A stretch of DNA of 64,000 nucleotides from Portulaca oleracea (lineage: Eukaryota; Streptophyta; Magnoliopsida; Caryophyllales; Portulacaceae). Within the stretch, counting starts at the first letter, position 1. The number at the start of each line of letters is the position of its first letter. This document shows positions 33,346 to 45,126 of the stretch, one piece after another. The translations under genes and the position numbers were made by a program. The notes beneath the pieces were generated by a model. It was not told where the DNA came from, searched no databases, and was given only the letters and a program-made list of their open reading frames with translations. The stretch lies in NCBI GenBank assembly GCA_029582165.1, contig CM055886.1, positions 19,798,169 through 19,862,168 on the forward strand, written 5' to 3'.

Positions 33346-33806
33346 TTAGATGTGATGAGCATCAACTAAATTCAAGTCACCCTTGAACTCAATAAGAGAT
33401 GAGGTTGTGGAAACGACTGTAGAACCTGTAGTAGTAGTAGAACCCTGTAGAACATAGAAACCGCCTTGCCTGGAGGTTGTAGAACAGGTATTGTTGGAAC
33501 ACTCTTTAAACTTTGATTTGACTTTGCTAGAACCCCCATTATTAGTAGTTTTACCTCTAAAAATCAAGCCTTCAGCTTTATTAGAAAGCACTTCAAGATC
33601 AGATTTTTTTTCTTAGACGTCAAATTAGATTTGACATCCTTGGAAGAAAGGGTTTCATATACCATGACTTCTTTAAAGTGCTTGTAGGAATGGGGCAAAG
33701 AGACAACCAACAAAATAGTCTTATCCTCATCTTCAATAGTAACCTCCAAATTCACCAGATCAATAATAATGGAGTTACCTTCATCAAGTATTTTTGAACT
33801 CTCCAA
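33346..33806 (-). pseudogene. Gag remnant of the deleted Copia
   Basis: The frame 33806-33564 has the Copia gag motif IEDEDKTILLVVSLPHSYKH and KEVMVYETLSSKDVKSNL. An adjoining frame (33591-33346) continues EGLIFRGKTTNN and then GGFYVLQGSTTTTGS, a GAG-pre-integrase piece. LNLVDAHH at the end resembles the pol C-terminus. Protease, integrase and RT have been deleted. Confidence 0.75.
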
Positions 33807-33920
33807 ATACTTAAACTAATCACACCGTCGAACTTCTCAATATCAAACTTAACTACAGACTTAACTGTAGACATCCCAAAGTAGGTAGAAAAATGGATTA
33901 AACCTCGCTTTGATACCACT

Positions 33921-34524
33921 TGTTAGGATCAGATACCCTTGTGAGGCTCTGATACCACTTGTTTGGATCAGAGGTAAAATAAAAGGGCTAGTATTTGCAG
34001 TGGAAGAGGAAATTATCAGGATGTAAAAATTGAGAAGAAAAATAACAAGATCAGTAATTAAAATAGATAGAGAGATAAAGACACACGATTTACGTGGAAA
34101 CCCAAATCGGGAAAAAACCACAGACAGCAACGGAGCAATAGTCCACTAGTGTAAGGGGAGAGATTACAAGAGAGATCCCAAATGACTATATAACACAACG
34201 AGATCGACGGCAAAATCTCAAGGGGTTAATAGCACAACGGGAATACACTGAAGGAAAAATAATAACTCTGAAAAAGGACTCTCACAACCTAGGGATGGGT
34301 AGAGGTGAAGAATGCTCTGTGTGTCTGAATAGGTGAATAAAACCCTCTATTTATAGGAAAAACTCCCTATAAACCTAACTTGATTCCCACTCCAATTAGA
34401 TTTAGAATCTAATACAATTAGGAAACCTAACGTAATAGGAAACCTAAATAATATCCTAATACAATTAGGAAATAAATAATTGTGGGATCAAGAGACTGAG
34501 TGATTTTAGGACACTTTCCTAACA
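33921..34524 (-). repeat. Deleted Copia 5' LTR
   Basis: It runs TGTTAGGAAAGTGTCCTAAA to GGATCCTAACA-like on the minus strand. It has the same TATA-like block as its partner and is followed by the primer-binding site. Confidence 0.85.
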
Positions 34525-35052
34525 AGATCAATTATATATGACAAGTTTAATTTAGTTGTATTTGGCAAGGATGCAGACTAGAGTCGAAGAATGGCCAAGA
34601 TCCTGAAGTGCAACTTTGAGGAGCTACCTATAACATATTTGGGTTTGCTACTTGGGGAAAATATGAGGAAGTAAGATTCAAGGAAGCCCATCATCAAGAA
34701 AATCCTAAACAAATTCAAGAGTTGGAAAGCGAGTTGCTTATCAAAGGCAGGCAAACTAGCTTTGATAAAGGCAATACTCAGTAGCCTCCTTCCAAATTAC
34801 AATCTCTTAATATTCAAATTGCGAAAATCTATAGCTAGCGAGATTATAAGCATTTGGAGGAGTTTTTTATAAGGTGGAAAAGAAGGTGCACGAATAAATG
34901 TAACTGTGAGTTGGGAAATTATATAGCAATCAAAGGTAACAGGAAGCCTAGGAGTATAGGCTAATTAATGAGGAGGGAGTGATGGAGAGATGTTAATAAG
35001 GAGGGAGTGCCATGCAGGAAGGATGTAAAATCTATCTATGAAGGAGATAATG
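34525..35052 (+). pseudogene. LINE ORF2 fragment c (RT thumb and beyond)
   Basis: It continues GLKINY across the Copia site and shows an LPITYLGLLLGE-like segment, then KFKSWKASCLSKAGKLALIK and AILSSLLPNY. These are conserved blocks after the RT palm in plant LINEs. The reading decays after 34900 and stops at a family B MITE. Confidence 0.8.
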
Positions 35053-35469
35053 GGGTTGTTTGCATTTTGGACCCCAAAGTATAAGCTAATTAATTTTCTG
35101 AACCCTTAGATTTCAATGTTAATGTTTTTGTACCCTAAAGTTTGTACGCTGATTTAACAATGACCATAAAGTTTATGGACTGGAAAAAAAAAGGCTTGTG
35201 TCCTATTCTTTTTTTCTTCCCATGTTTGAATTTCTCTGCCGATTTGCGCCAAACTTCAGGACTAAGGTTAAAACTGATATTGAAGTTGTAATACACCTCT
35301 TTTATTCATGTCGAAACTACTTTGACTCCTAAGTATCATTGGGAGTAGCCCAAAATGTAGTTTAGGTCTAAGGGTCAAATACAGATCTACTACAAAGGGA
35401 TTGATAGGTAAGATGGCCATTACAAAGTGTATTATAACTTCAACATTAGTTTTAACCTTAGTCCTAAAG
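35053..35469. mobile_element. MULE-like MITE family B, left part, interrupted
   Basis: It starts GGGTTGTTTGCATTTTGGAC and follows the family B consensus through its centre to TTAACCTTAGTCCTAAAG. There the LTR of chromovirus A begins. The rest of the MITE should lie beyond the right end of the window if the nest is intact. Confidence 0.75.
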
Positions 35470-36683
35470 TGATGTATAACTGGATCAAAGACTAGGGCTT
35501 GATCAATTACACATCAAGGCAGACGTGCAACCAATCTTAGGACTAAGGTTATTCACGTGAAAAGGCTAGGGTTTAATGAGATTCACGTGAAATGTGAAGG
35601 GAGATTTGAGAGTGGATGGCGTGAATATGGGGAGATTTGAGAGATTTGAGAGAGAGTATGGATTAGGGTTTGAGAGAGGGAATTTGAGAGAGGGAAGTTT
35701 GAGGGAGTTGACATGAGGTTTGAGGGAAAAAGAGAGTGGAAAATAGCCTTAGGAAATGAACAAGATAAATATGAGAACTGGATAGTTCAAGAGAATCAAA
35801 CTTGATACAAAAACACCACAATTTGAATCCCTAGGGATACTTATTCTTCCCCTTAGTTATAGAAACACCTTCTAAGAGTAGGAAACAAGCTTTTTCTCAC
35901 CACTTGAATTGCCACATTCAAGTTATAATAGAATAGATCAAACGAGGTTTTGAGAAACAATCAGGGGTAAGCAAAAGCTTGGTTGTATTCATAATTCAAG
36001 GTTGTGTTTTGAAACGAGTACAAGCTATGCTATTTATACTAGCCTAAGTCCTAAACCTCCTAGGACTCTATACTTGGCGCCAAAACAACCAACCTCCTAA
36101 TACTAGACGCCTAAACAACTCTTTCCTCCTATGATTTGGATTCCTAATCCTAAGGGAATTAGTTACAACAATATGGATCCTTCTAGGACTTGGCTTTCCT
36201 AATCCAAGATGGATTAGTTACAAAATAAGCCAACCTAATCTAGGAATACCAACTTGGCGTCCAAGCACACACAACACGACTTTTAGACTCTTCTAGAACA
36301 TTCTAGACTATTCTAGACTCTTCTAACTTGATGTCCAAGTTTATAGATATTATTTGGCATCTCACACAACTAAAATAATAAAATTACATCAAATAACTTG
36401 CTAATATTAAAGAAAATGCTAAAAATGTGAACTTTAACTTGAAAAGGCCGAAATTGTGAACTTCATATTGAAATGGTCAAAACTGTGAAATTCAACTTGG
36501 GCTTTGTACTTGATGTGGACTTGAGCCTCCTAGGACGTTTGGACGTCTTCTTGGAACAAGGAGCATGTTATGTGGGTTGGCCTTTGGGCCTCTACGATGA
36601 ATTCTTTCTCTATAGCCCGTTCTACCTCCTTGTAGATGAATTGGACTATCTTTACTGGGCTTGGCGTGGATGGATTTACATTA
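35470..36683 (-). repeat. Chromovirus A 3' LTR
   Basis: The plus-strand edges read TGATGTATAACTGG and GATTTACATTA. They correspond to the termini TGATGTATAATG and ATCTACATCA of chromovirus B. A polypurine tract (AAGGGGGGAA, minus strand) abuts it at 36684. It contains GAGAGATTTGAGAG-rich low-complexity sequence. Confidence 0.75.
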
Positions 36684-38322
36684 TTCCCCCCTTGTTGAAA
36701 AGAGTTTGTCCTCAAACTTGGAGGGTCATATTTCCCCTTGGAGGGAAATCTTTCCTTCTTCAAGTGAACCCATACTTTCTTTCTCCTCTTGTTGAAGCAA
36801 ACAACAACACACTTGCCACTAAGGGGCTTCAAAACCTGATTCATTAGTCTCATAAAAATAGAAGGGGCATTAATTCGACCACAAGGCATGGCTAACCATT
36901 CATAGAGACCTCCTTTAGTTTTGACAGCAGTGTCCCCTTCGTGAATTCGAATCTGGTAGTATCCACTTCTTAGATCTTCAACTCTAGGAATAGGAAACCT
37001 GCACTTGATAGTAGTCTTGTTGACGCTCGTACGTTGATTTCCATTCTTCTTTGTAACCAAAAGGGTAGGGGCAGCACATGAACTGAAGATTTCCTTGATC
37101 ATACCCTTTGTTTGAAGATCATCATCTTGCTTTTGAACCTCTTGAGTATCACTAGGGTTCATGTGATCACTTTCATGCTGGATCTCACGCTGAGGGGGCA
37201 ACCCGAATGGTATCTTTTCTTGGAACACAAGAGAGGATCGTTCTATTAGAGAGTTGGTGATGGGGTGGCCTTTTGTGGGATTTTCGTGGCTAGGGTTTGT
37301 GTTTAGGCCTGAGGGAATGATCTCCTTTTTCTCACTGAACTCAGGGCGTTTAGTGGTCATAAAAGTGATGAGATTAGGATCACTCCTTTGGGATGGGGAC
37401 GATTTGGATGCTTTTAGAGGAGCTAGGGTTACCTTCTTGTTTTGGACCATGAAAGTGTAGGTATTACTCCTTCGATCATGCATCACACTCCTGTCAAACA
37501 TCCACGGTCTTCCAAGCAAAATATGACAGGCATCCATAGGTAGTACATCACACGTACCATAGTGAATCTTGATAAGACTTGCCAATAGAAAAGCTTACCA
37601 AACAGCGTTGATTCACTTTTAAGCCTTTACCCTGGTTGAGCCATTAGATGGTGTATGGAGAAGGGTGGGGGCTTGTTGGGAGTTGAAGCTTGTTCACCAT
37701 AGTAAGGGAAGCTGCGTTAGTACAACTTCCACCATCAATAATCAAAGAACAAACTTTTCCCTTGACAGTACAATGAGAATGGAAGATGGCTTCTCATTGT
37801 TGTTGATCTTCAGGAACGAGAGAGCTACTAAGAACTCTCCTTACAACCAGCATCTCTCCTTCATCTGGTTCTTCCACAACCTCCTCTATAGAGTCTCCAT
37901 GATCGGCGTGTGCCTCCTCTTCCACATCTTTTGGTTCAGGTTCAAAGAGAGCGTTTTGAAACTCCATAAGGGTGACTACTCTCTTGTTGGGGCACTCAGA
38001 GGCTATATGGCCGAGACCTTGACACCTGAAACACCTCCTTCTCTCCATGGGCGTGGCCTGGATGGGTTTAAGGACGGTTTGGGGCAGATTTTGTGGTGTC
38101 TGAGTGGATGGTGTTTTGGAGGGGGTTTGGCTCTGTTGTGGAGTGTAGGGTTAAGGGGAGTGTGGGCTTCTTTGTGAGCTAGGGTTTCTACTCGCCATCT
38201 CCTTACCCCTTCTCTTTCGTTGTTGTTCCACTTTGTTAGCCAAAGTACTTAATTCATCAAGAGTAGTGTAAGGTTGAAGCTCCACAACATACCTAATACT
38301 TTCATTTAATCCAGCTATATAC
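36684..38322 (-). pseudogene. Chromovirus A gag-pol, large internal deletion
   Basis: Reading the minus strand from 38322: a gag tail (IAGLNESIRYVVELQPYTTL), a CCHC knuckle (CFRCQGLGHIASEC), protease with LIIDGGSCTNAAS and CHILLGRPWMFDR, and RT motifs TTIKCRFPIPRVEDL, RSGYYQIRIHEGD and GKCVVVCF. The reading then jumps, in frame, to an integrase tail, KVWVHLKKERFPSKGK. So everything from the RT YFDD box to the integrase C-terminus is deleted. The 5' part is cut off by the Tat LTR. Confidence 0.85.
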
Positions 38323-39893
38323 TGTAGGACCCCGGGAAAAGCGAACACTTTTCTCCGTGATTCGCTTCTTAATGATCGGGAGCCGACTAAGGTTGCTTAA
38401 TCATTAAATAAGGATATTTTTATTTTCGAAATTCATTTTCGAGGTGGTGAAATTTTATTTCTTTTACAAATTCGTTTTTTATTATTTAAATACTTGAAAT
38501 TACACCAAAAATATATTAAATATAACTTAAAATTGGCCCAAACAGCAAATTCAGGCCCAAAAGAAAGCAACCGGACCGCCAAGAGCTGTCAAAACCCGTG
38601 CGGGTTTTGACAGTCCTTGGAGTGAGCCGTCCGCTTTCCTGGACCAGAGAAAGTGGGTCAGAAACCATAAAACCCGCGCGGGTTTTACCGTTTCATGGCC
38701 CATTTTCTCTCGGTTTAAACCTTGAATGTGATGAATGAGAAAAGTTAAGTCATGTTTAATTATTTTTAGTGTAAATTCAAATGTTAAATAATTAAACGGA
38801 TTATAAAAAGAATAAAAGAGTCGCCAGCCGATTTAAGGAAATCGACAAACCGTAAAAATAATAAAAATAACTCCGGTCTACGAAACCCGATTGTAAGCTC
38901 GGGGGTAAGGCTACGAACTCAAGAATTATAAGAATTCTTGAATTCGCCCGTTAGAAAACCGTTAGAAAACGGACTATACTAAAATCGACATTAAATGAAA
39001 AAGAGCGAGGAGAAGTTTAATTGATTTCGAAACTTTATATTCTTAACATGCGTTATAAACACAAGATTTTTATTTACAAAATATGCACAAGTAAAGAAGA
39101 TGATATATGAATTACATAATTAAGATAACAATAATGAAAGAAATGTAAAGGCGAACCTCGTTGGTTTAGGAGCCCGAATGCACCGTTCGAAGATCTTGAC
39201 CATGCCTTGACTTGGTGAAATGGAAGGATTAGTATGAGAATGGTAGTAGGATAGTATGTGAGTGATGATTTTGGTAGAGTTAGGGAACGGTAATATGAAT
39301 ATGAATGTAATAGAGAGAGTTTTGAGAGAGTGGATGTAGGATTATGATAATAGTAGAGTATGGGTAGAATAATGGTGTAAGTTGGTGATAATTGGTCAAG
39401 AATGAATGGAATAAAGGGGGGTATTTATAGGTGGTGAAGGGTACGTTTAGGAGGGAAATGGAGGGAAAATTAAGGGGACACATCCCCATGATCATGCCAT
39501 GCAAATCACATAGACAAGCCAAGAGGGTCAACCCACATGGTGCTAATATCATGGGATAATTGATCAAAAATGATTTTTGGCGCCCGATTATCAAATATGA
39601 AACCCGAGTGGGTTTTACATCATGTATTCGCGGATCGCTAACGTCGACATGGCCCAAACGGCGCGTTTTGGCGGAGATAACCCGCGTGGGTTTTGAACCC
39701 TGGGCCGGGGCGCGCCTTGGGGCCTGTCCTTGTTCTGGGCCGCACTCTTCAAATAAAACCCATGCGGGTTTTCTTTCTGGACTAGGCCGCTTCTTTTTGT
39801 TGTTTTGCTTACTTTGCTTATTGAAACGATAATCCATTTTGGTATCGGTACAAATTTTTATTGATAAATTGGGTAAAAATCCCAGTGTCTACA
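38323..39893 (-). repeat. Tat 3' LTR
   Basis: The 1,571-bp LTR reads TGTAGACACTGGG...GGGGTCCTACA on the minus strand. A TATA-like TATTTATAGG lies at 39421-39430. It contains five copies of the AAACCCGCGCGGGTTT palindrome. A separate sample of about 250 bp against the 5' LTR shows several percent divergence. Confidence 0.85.
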
Positions 39894-40010
39894 AAGAGCC
39901 CCCACTTTGATCGAGTCCGAATAGGACGAAGGTCAAAGTAGACTTGACGTCTGTACTGATGCGGGCGGTGCTCTTTTATATGGCGGCTGGCCGATGTTGC
40001 TGGGGACTAT

Positions 40011-40448
40011 GTCGTTGGTAACCTTTAGGTGGCAACCGTTGGACGACTGCTGCTGAAGATGTCATTAAAGACCTTTGAGTGAAATTTGTTGCACGACTGA
40101 TGCTGAAGAAGAGGCCGTCGGTAACCTTTAGATGGTTACCGTTGGACGACTGATGCTGAGAATGTCATTGGAGCCCTTTATGTGGAACCCGTTTGAACGA
40201 CTGCTGCTCACGACATCGTTGGAGGCCTTTAAGTGGCGACCGTTGTACGACTGTCGTTGACGACATCGGTGGAGGACTTTAGGTTGCAATCGTTTGACGA
40301 CTGTTGTTGTTGGTGCTCTTTTGTATGGCAACTGGATGAGAGATGGTCCCTTTTTAGCGGCGACCCGATGATGGTGCTCTTTTGTACATCAACCTGACGA
40401 TGGATGGTCCCTTTCAGCGGCGATGGTGTTCTTTTGTGTGGCAACCTG
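40011..40448. repeat. 51-bp minisatellite and adjoining repeats in the Tat 3' region
   Basis: Six units of 50-53 bp start at 40011, 40061, 40114, 40164, 40215 and 40265. Each has a form of GTCGTTGGTAACCTTTAGGT followed by GACGACTGCTGCTGA. Three further units containing GGTGCTCTTTTGTATGGCAA follow to about 40448. It lies between the Tat 3' LTR and the antisense PMD gene. Confidence 0.8.
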
Positions 40449-41014
40449 AAAATTATCAGAAAAGTAAGTATTAGTTTCCGCAAAAACGCAAATGGGTTCA
40501 AAGTTTTACCTGAATGTTGGGGGCCCTTGGGCTGTTAAGAGATGCTGGGCCGCTTGATCCGCTTGAAATGGATTTTTGTTGGTAGAAAACCCGTGCGGGT
40601 TTCATTATTTTAATTGGGCTGCTAAAAGGTGCTGGGCCGCCAGAATTGGGCCCATATAACACCCAAAACTCGCGCGGGTTTTGGTGTTGTTTTCTTTTTT
40701 TTTTCTTTTTCTTCTCCTCGTGAAGGGTATCAAAGTGGGCCCGGGTCTTGTGTGGATGAAGATGTGCCACGCTGCCTTGTCTCCTCTTTAGGTGGCAAAG
40801 TGATGACCTTAGGATTTTCGGCCAATGAAACGCATTTGACATTTCGAGGCGGGAACTAGAAACGAGCGGTTCATATTCACTCATCATTTCTGTAAATAAC
40901 CAGCCTCATTCATTTCTTTCATTCACATCTTCCATCTTTCATCATCTCCCTAGCTTCTCTCCCTCTCTCTAGAAAAACTGCTTTTTTGGAGATAGTTCAA
41001 GTTCTTGAAAAAAA

Positions 41015-44000
41015 ATGCATCGCAGAGGTCGCAGAAATCCTCCTCTTCTTCATGCGGCGGCATGGCCTCACGAGATGTCTTTAAGGCGCAATTTTATTCC
41101 GGGTGCAAATGCTGACCCTTCGGATCTCACTATCCCATGGCAAGGTAACTGTCGAAACTCCTCTTTTGATGCTTAGTTTAATAATGAAAAAAGAGCAAGC
41201 ACGAATTTTATTTTTCATGTCTTATCGATTTTTACTATTTTAAGCATGCCTTGAATTGATGTATATGCATGTCCGCACGATGTCCCTTTATTTATTCGCA
41301 ACGATGACCCATTTTGAGAGACGGACCAAACCCGACCCAAAGGAAATAGAATGGGTCATATGCATTTTCAGCCCAAGGAAAAAAAAAGACAACACGACCC
41401 ACTTCAACAGTGAAAACCCGCGCGGGTTTTCTGGACTATAAACCCCGAAAAAAACTGGGCCTGGATGGGCGGCCCATTAGCAGAACCAAAACCCGTGCGG
41501 GTTTTAGCTCTGCTGGGCCGGCAGTTTTTTTTCTTTTTGCTCCTTTTTTTTTGTTTCACATTTTTCCAATTCCTTTATCTTGCGAGCCATGGCCGTGGGC
41601 CCAGTGTTGGTGCTGGGTCAAGCTAAGGCCTGAAAGACTATGCCTTGGTCAATGCATTAGGTGAGCCCCCGATTTTAATTTTTCCTTTTCCCGTTTTGCC
41701 ACTAGGAGGATAACTTGAAAACTCTCGGCGTCCTAAAGGATCTCCTTAAGGTAGCCGATTCGATTCCCGGGGATTTCGTTAGCAACACCCTTACTGCGGC
41801 AGGACTCATGCCGTTCTGGAAATTCCTGGTGGCCTGGAAAGGCCGTACATTTCGCGTGATAGGACACGCTATAGCGGAAAGGTTTTGGGATACGACCAAC
41901 TCCTTCCATCTACCTGTGGGTGAGATAACGATTACCCCCACAGATTTTGTTATGATCACTGGTCTTCCTTGGGGCGGGCGTGACATAGTCTTCAATGCTG
42001 AGATCCCTCCAATGGTTTTGGACTTGCTGGGTCCAGTGTCAGCGCGTTTAGGCCCAGGTCAGGGCCTGTCCAACCTCGCCTATGCGCACTTCGAGGCGGC
42101 CATCCGTGATGCCAACTTTCAAAATTTGCCCGGGGATCAACGCCGCTTTATCTTCTTGGCTTATGTTATTTCTGCCACTCTTTTTGCCAACCGGGGAGAT
42201 AACATTACTTTGACCTGGTTCCGGAATCTTCTGGACTTGAACGAGGTCCGGAACTTGAATTGGGGTAAAGCTGCGTATGCGAATTTCCTCCTCTGGCTTC
42301 GTCGCGGTGTCAGACTGACGCTGGATGATGATCCAGTTTACCTCCACGAGTCTCACACCCGCTTTCAGTATGGTCCTTCTTTATGGAAGGTGCTCGAGGT
42401 ATGTACCCAAGACTCTCCTCTTTGTAGTTTTGCTACTCTTTTGCTATTTCTTTGACTTTATATTCGCGCAGTCATGGGCATATGAGTATATCCTCTCCTT
42501 GGATATTCACTCCAAGAGAAATAGGACGGTCCCAACTGCTGAACGTTGGACTGCTGAGGGTATTTGAGGGAAGAAATTCCACTCGGGTAGTCTTGACCGT
42601 ATCCGTCGCGCTCTGGATGATCTCAGCCCGTTATTTCTTTATACTTGACATCTTTATTTATTTACTTTTTTACCTCCATTCTTGAAATGACTCTCTTTCT
42701 TTCACAGGACCACGTGAACTGGCGTCCATGGGATGAGTTTGACTTGAGTGGATTGCCCACCCCTTTGCAACAAGTGGAGGACGATACTCGCCTCTGCATC
42801 CTGATGGAGGGACCTTCGGGCTTCATATGGTACCTAGGGGAGAGAGCTACGAGGCAGATTCTGGGGGGATATCCTGGCCTCACACCTCAGGATCCTCCAG
42901 AGCACATGTTCGAGCCTTGGCGCGTTGCTCCGGATGTCTTGGGAGATTGGATTCGTGGTCGAGACTTCGACAACTTCGTGCATGACGTCCCACAGGAGCA
43001 GTTTAATGAGGAATTCCAACGCAACTTGAGTTGTTTAGCGCCCCGAGTGGTATGTATCTCCCACTTTTCCCATGTTGTGCTTTTGACTGATTCCTAACCA
43101 TAAAGTCTGCAGTTGGGGCCCTATTTTATGGCTGCTGAGGTGGAGGCCCAACCAGCGAGAAGAAAGATCGGTGGTTTCTTGGATGTTGAGACTAGTAGTC
43201 AGTGCTCTGCACTCCAAGAGTTTGATCGGAATCCAGTAATTCCTCATTTCTTGTTGCTTCCTTTTATCTCATATGCCACTTATACATGCGTAACCTTTGT
43301 TCTCATTACCTTTCAGCCACGATGGTCTGTCTTCAGGAAAATGACTAAAGAGTGGAGTACTATGTTGAAGCATGTCAACCGGTCATTCACTGGCTCAGGC
43401 AGATATCGCGAGAATACCGCCGGAAGAGCTGACATGGAGGCCGATGCGGAGTCTGTTCCTCGGGAACCACCTCGACGCTCTACTGCGGGAGTTCCTCGTA
43501 CTGAGCCCCCACGTCGTTCTTCGGCAGGGGAATATTCTTCCCGGGGCTGATCACAGGAGGAGGTTGGTGGGTCCTCTCGTCCTCCCCTAGTAGTTGTGCC
43601 GGAGGGTCGTGGTAAAGGAATCATGGTTGAGGGTCATCATTCAACTGGGTCCCATCGTAGCGGATCTGGTAGTAGAGGCCGTCGCTCTATGGATGAAGAC
43701 ATGACTCAGATGTCCTTAGAGGAACATCTTGGCCAAGGGGGGTCACATCACAACGTTGGGTATGGTGGCAATACCCAGCCTCATTCCTATTGGGTGGAGG
43801 ATGCTTCAGAGTCGAGTGCTACCAACCGACCTTCTCATTCTCGCCGCACTCCAGCTTCAGTGCGTTCTGCTCGTCGTGGTCGAGAGATTGTTGTGAGGGA
43901 CCATGACTCAGGTGCATCCGTAGTGTACCCTGGCAGTCAGGCCCTAGCGGATGACGCTTCCTCACGTCCTGCACTATACGCCGCCTCCTCCTTTGGTTTT

Positions 44001-44402
44001 GGCTCTTACCCTGCTGGATGGCCAGTCCCGGCTCCTGGAAGTCCTTCATGGCCTGCGGGTACGCAAGAGTGGTCTGCACCCCAACACTCTTGGCTAGGAG
44101 GATCTACCTCTTCTGGTTGCTTGACCCGATTCTGGGCCCGGTCGTATGACCTACCCCTTCTGTTGAGTGGCGTGTTCCTGATCATTCATGGCTAGCTGGT
44201 TCACAGAATCATTCCATATCATCACCGTTGAGCGTGCATCCTTCCGAATTTCCCTTGTCTGGGCCACCGCAGACGGCTCCTGGTTCTGACTACTATTCCT
44301 AGGACACCTATTTCGGTACGGCTGGCGCCTCTAACGCTGGGACTGCTCATGCTGATGCCGACTTGGTTGAAGACAGCGGCGATTCGGGCTCCATGTGGTG
44401 AT
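41015..44402 (+). pseudogene. Antisense PMD-like gene within the Tat element
   Basis: Exons appear at 41015-41144, 41706-42398, 42472-about 42630, 42708-43049, 43113-43235 and 43317-44402, with GT-AG introns at most borders. Exon 2 carries the plant mobile domain pattern: FWDTTNSFHLPVGEITITP, FVMITGLPWGG and WLRRGVRLTLDDD. Later exons give DHVNWRPWDEFDLSGLP and a low-complexity Ser/Gly/Arg tail. PMD proteins occur free (MAIN/MAIL1 type) and inside transposons. This one lies antisense to pol, a place known for extra ORFs in Tat elements. TGA codons interrupt it in exon 3 and at 43548-43550, a frameshift lies near 44150, and the exon 1/2 phase does not match, so it is a pseudogene in this copy. 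Confidence 0.75.
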
Positions 44403-45126
44403 CAAACCGATGTCAAGCAAGACTCTATGCATTTTTAGACTTTTGTTATGCAAGGCTAATTTGTACTACGTTTCTTTTATATTATTTTTTTATCTTAATG
44501 CAAGACCTTTATGCATTTTGTTTCTTGTTTTATATGCAAGACTTGGTGGATGCACAATTTTATTCTAGTAATGCATTTCAGAACGACTTTCTATATGATG
44601 GGATTAATCCCAACTTAATCCCGCTTCCCCAAAAAGAAAAGAAAATAAAAGAAAACGACAGAGTAAACTTAAGCAAAAAATTTCAGAACTGAGCATCATT
44701 GGGTTAGGATCCGCAACATTAAAATACACAAACGAGCCAAATTGATTCCATGGCCCAAATACAATCAAAAGCGGGTGGGCCGAATTGCGGAAAGGCGGCC
44801 CATATCGGGTGAAAGCCCGCGCGGGCTTTCTCCTCAGCAGGCCTTGGGCCTTCGGCTTGGGCGAGCGTGTGCGTAGACCTGGGCACATCAAAACCCGCTC
44901 GGGTTTTGATTTTATTTCCCTTTTTTTTTTGCTAGCCGTTGCAAAATGGCTAAAATTATGGGATATGGAGGGCAACGGCTATGTGATCGTTGCTGGTCGT
45001 TTTCTCCATTTTTTTATCATGCTTGAAGGTGTATAAATACCTCATATAATCATCTCTCCTCATCATCACTTTAAAGTCTTCTTCACATATTCTCCTAAAA
45101 ACACAAAGAACATCCTTCCGATTCTC
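44403..45126 (+). other. Spacer between the two antisense genes
   Basis: It contains two copies of the GC palindrome (44812-44829 and 44890-44907) upstream of the second gene. No coding sequence is apparent. Confidence 0.55.
45032..45039 (+). promoter_or_regulatory. TATA box candidate of the antisense DUF7745-like gene
   Basis: TATAAATA stands 88 bases before the ATG at 45127, in a plausible distance for a plant core promoter. The intervening leader is A/C/T-rich. Confidence 0.6.

Larger units (their letters stand above)
32679..34524 (-). mobile_element. Internally deleted Copia element
   Basis: The 1,846-bp element is on the minus strand with LTRs at 33921-34524 (5') and 32679-33292 (3'). 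It has an initiator-Met primer-binding site (TGGTATCAAAGCGAGG, 33903-33918), a polypurine tract AAGGTGGAGAT and a 628-bp interior. AGATC is duplicated at 32674-32678 and 34525-34529. It sits inside the LINE RT and must have moved with enzymes from elsewhere. Confidence 0.9.

Noticed and set aside
36473..38177. Plus-strand open frames opposite chromovirus A and, at 51262-51700, opposite chromovirus B
   Set aside because: They are antisense shadows of gag-pol; they contain no recognisable domain and have no introns or promoter signals.
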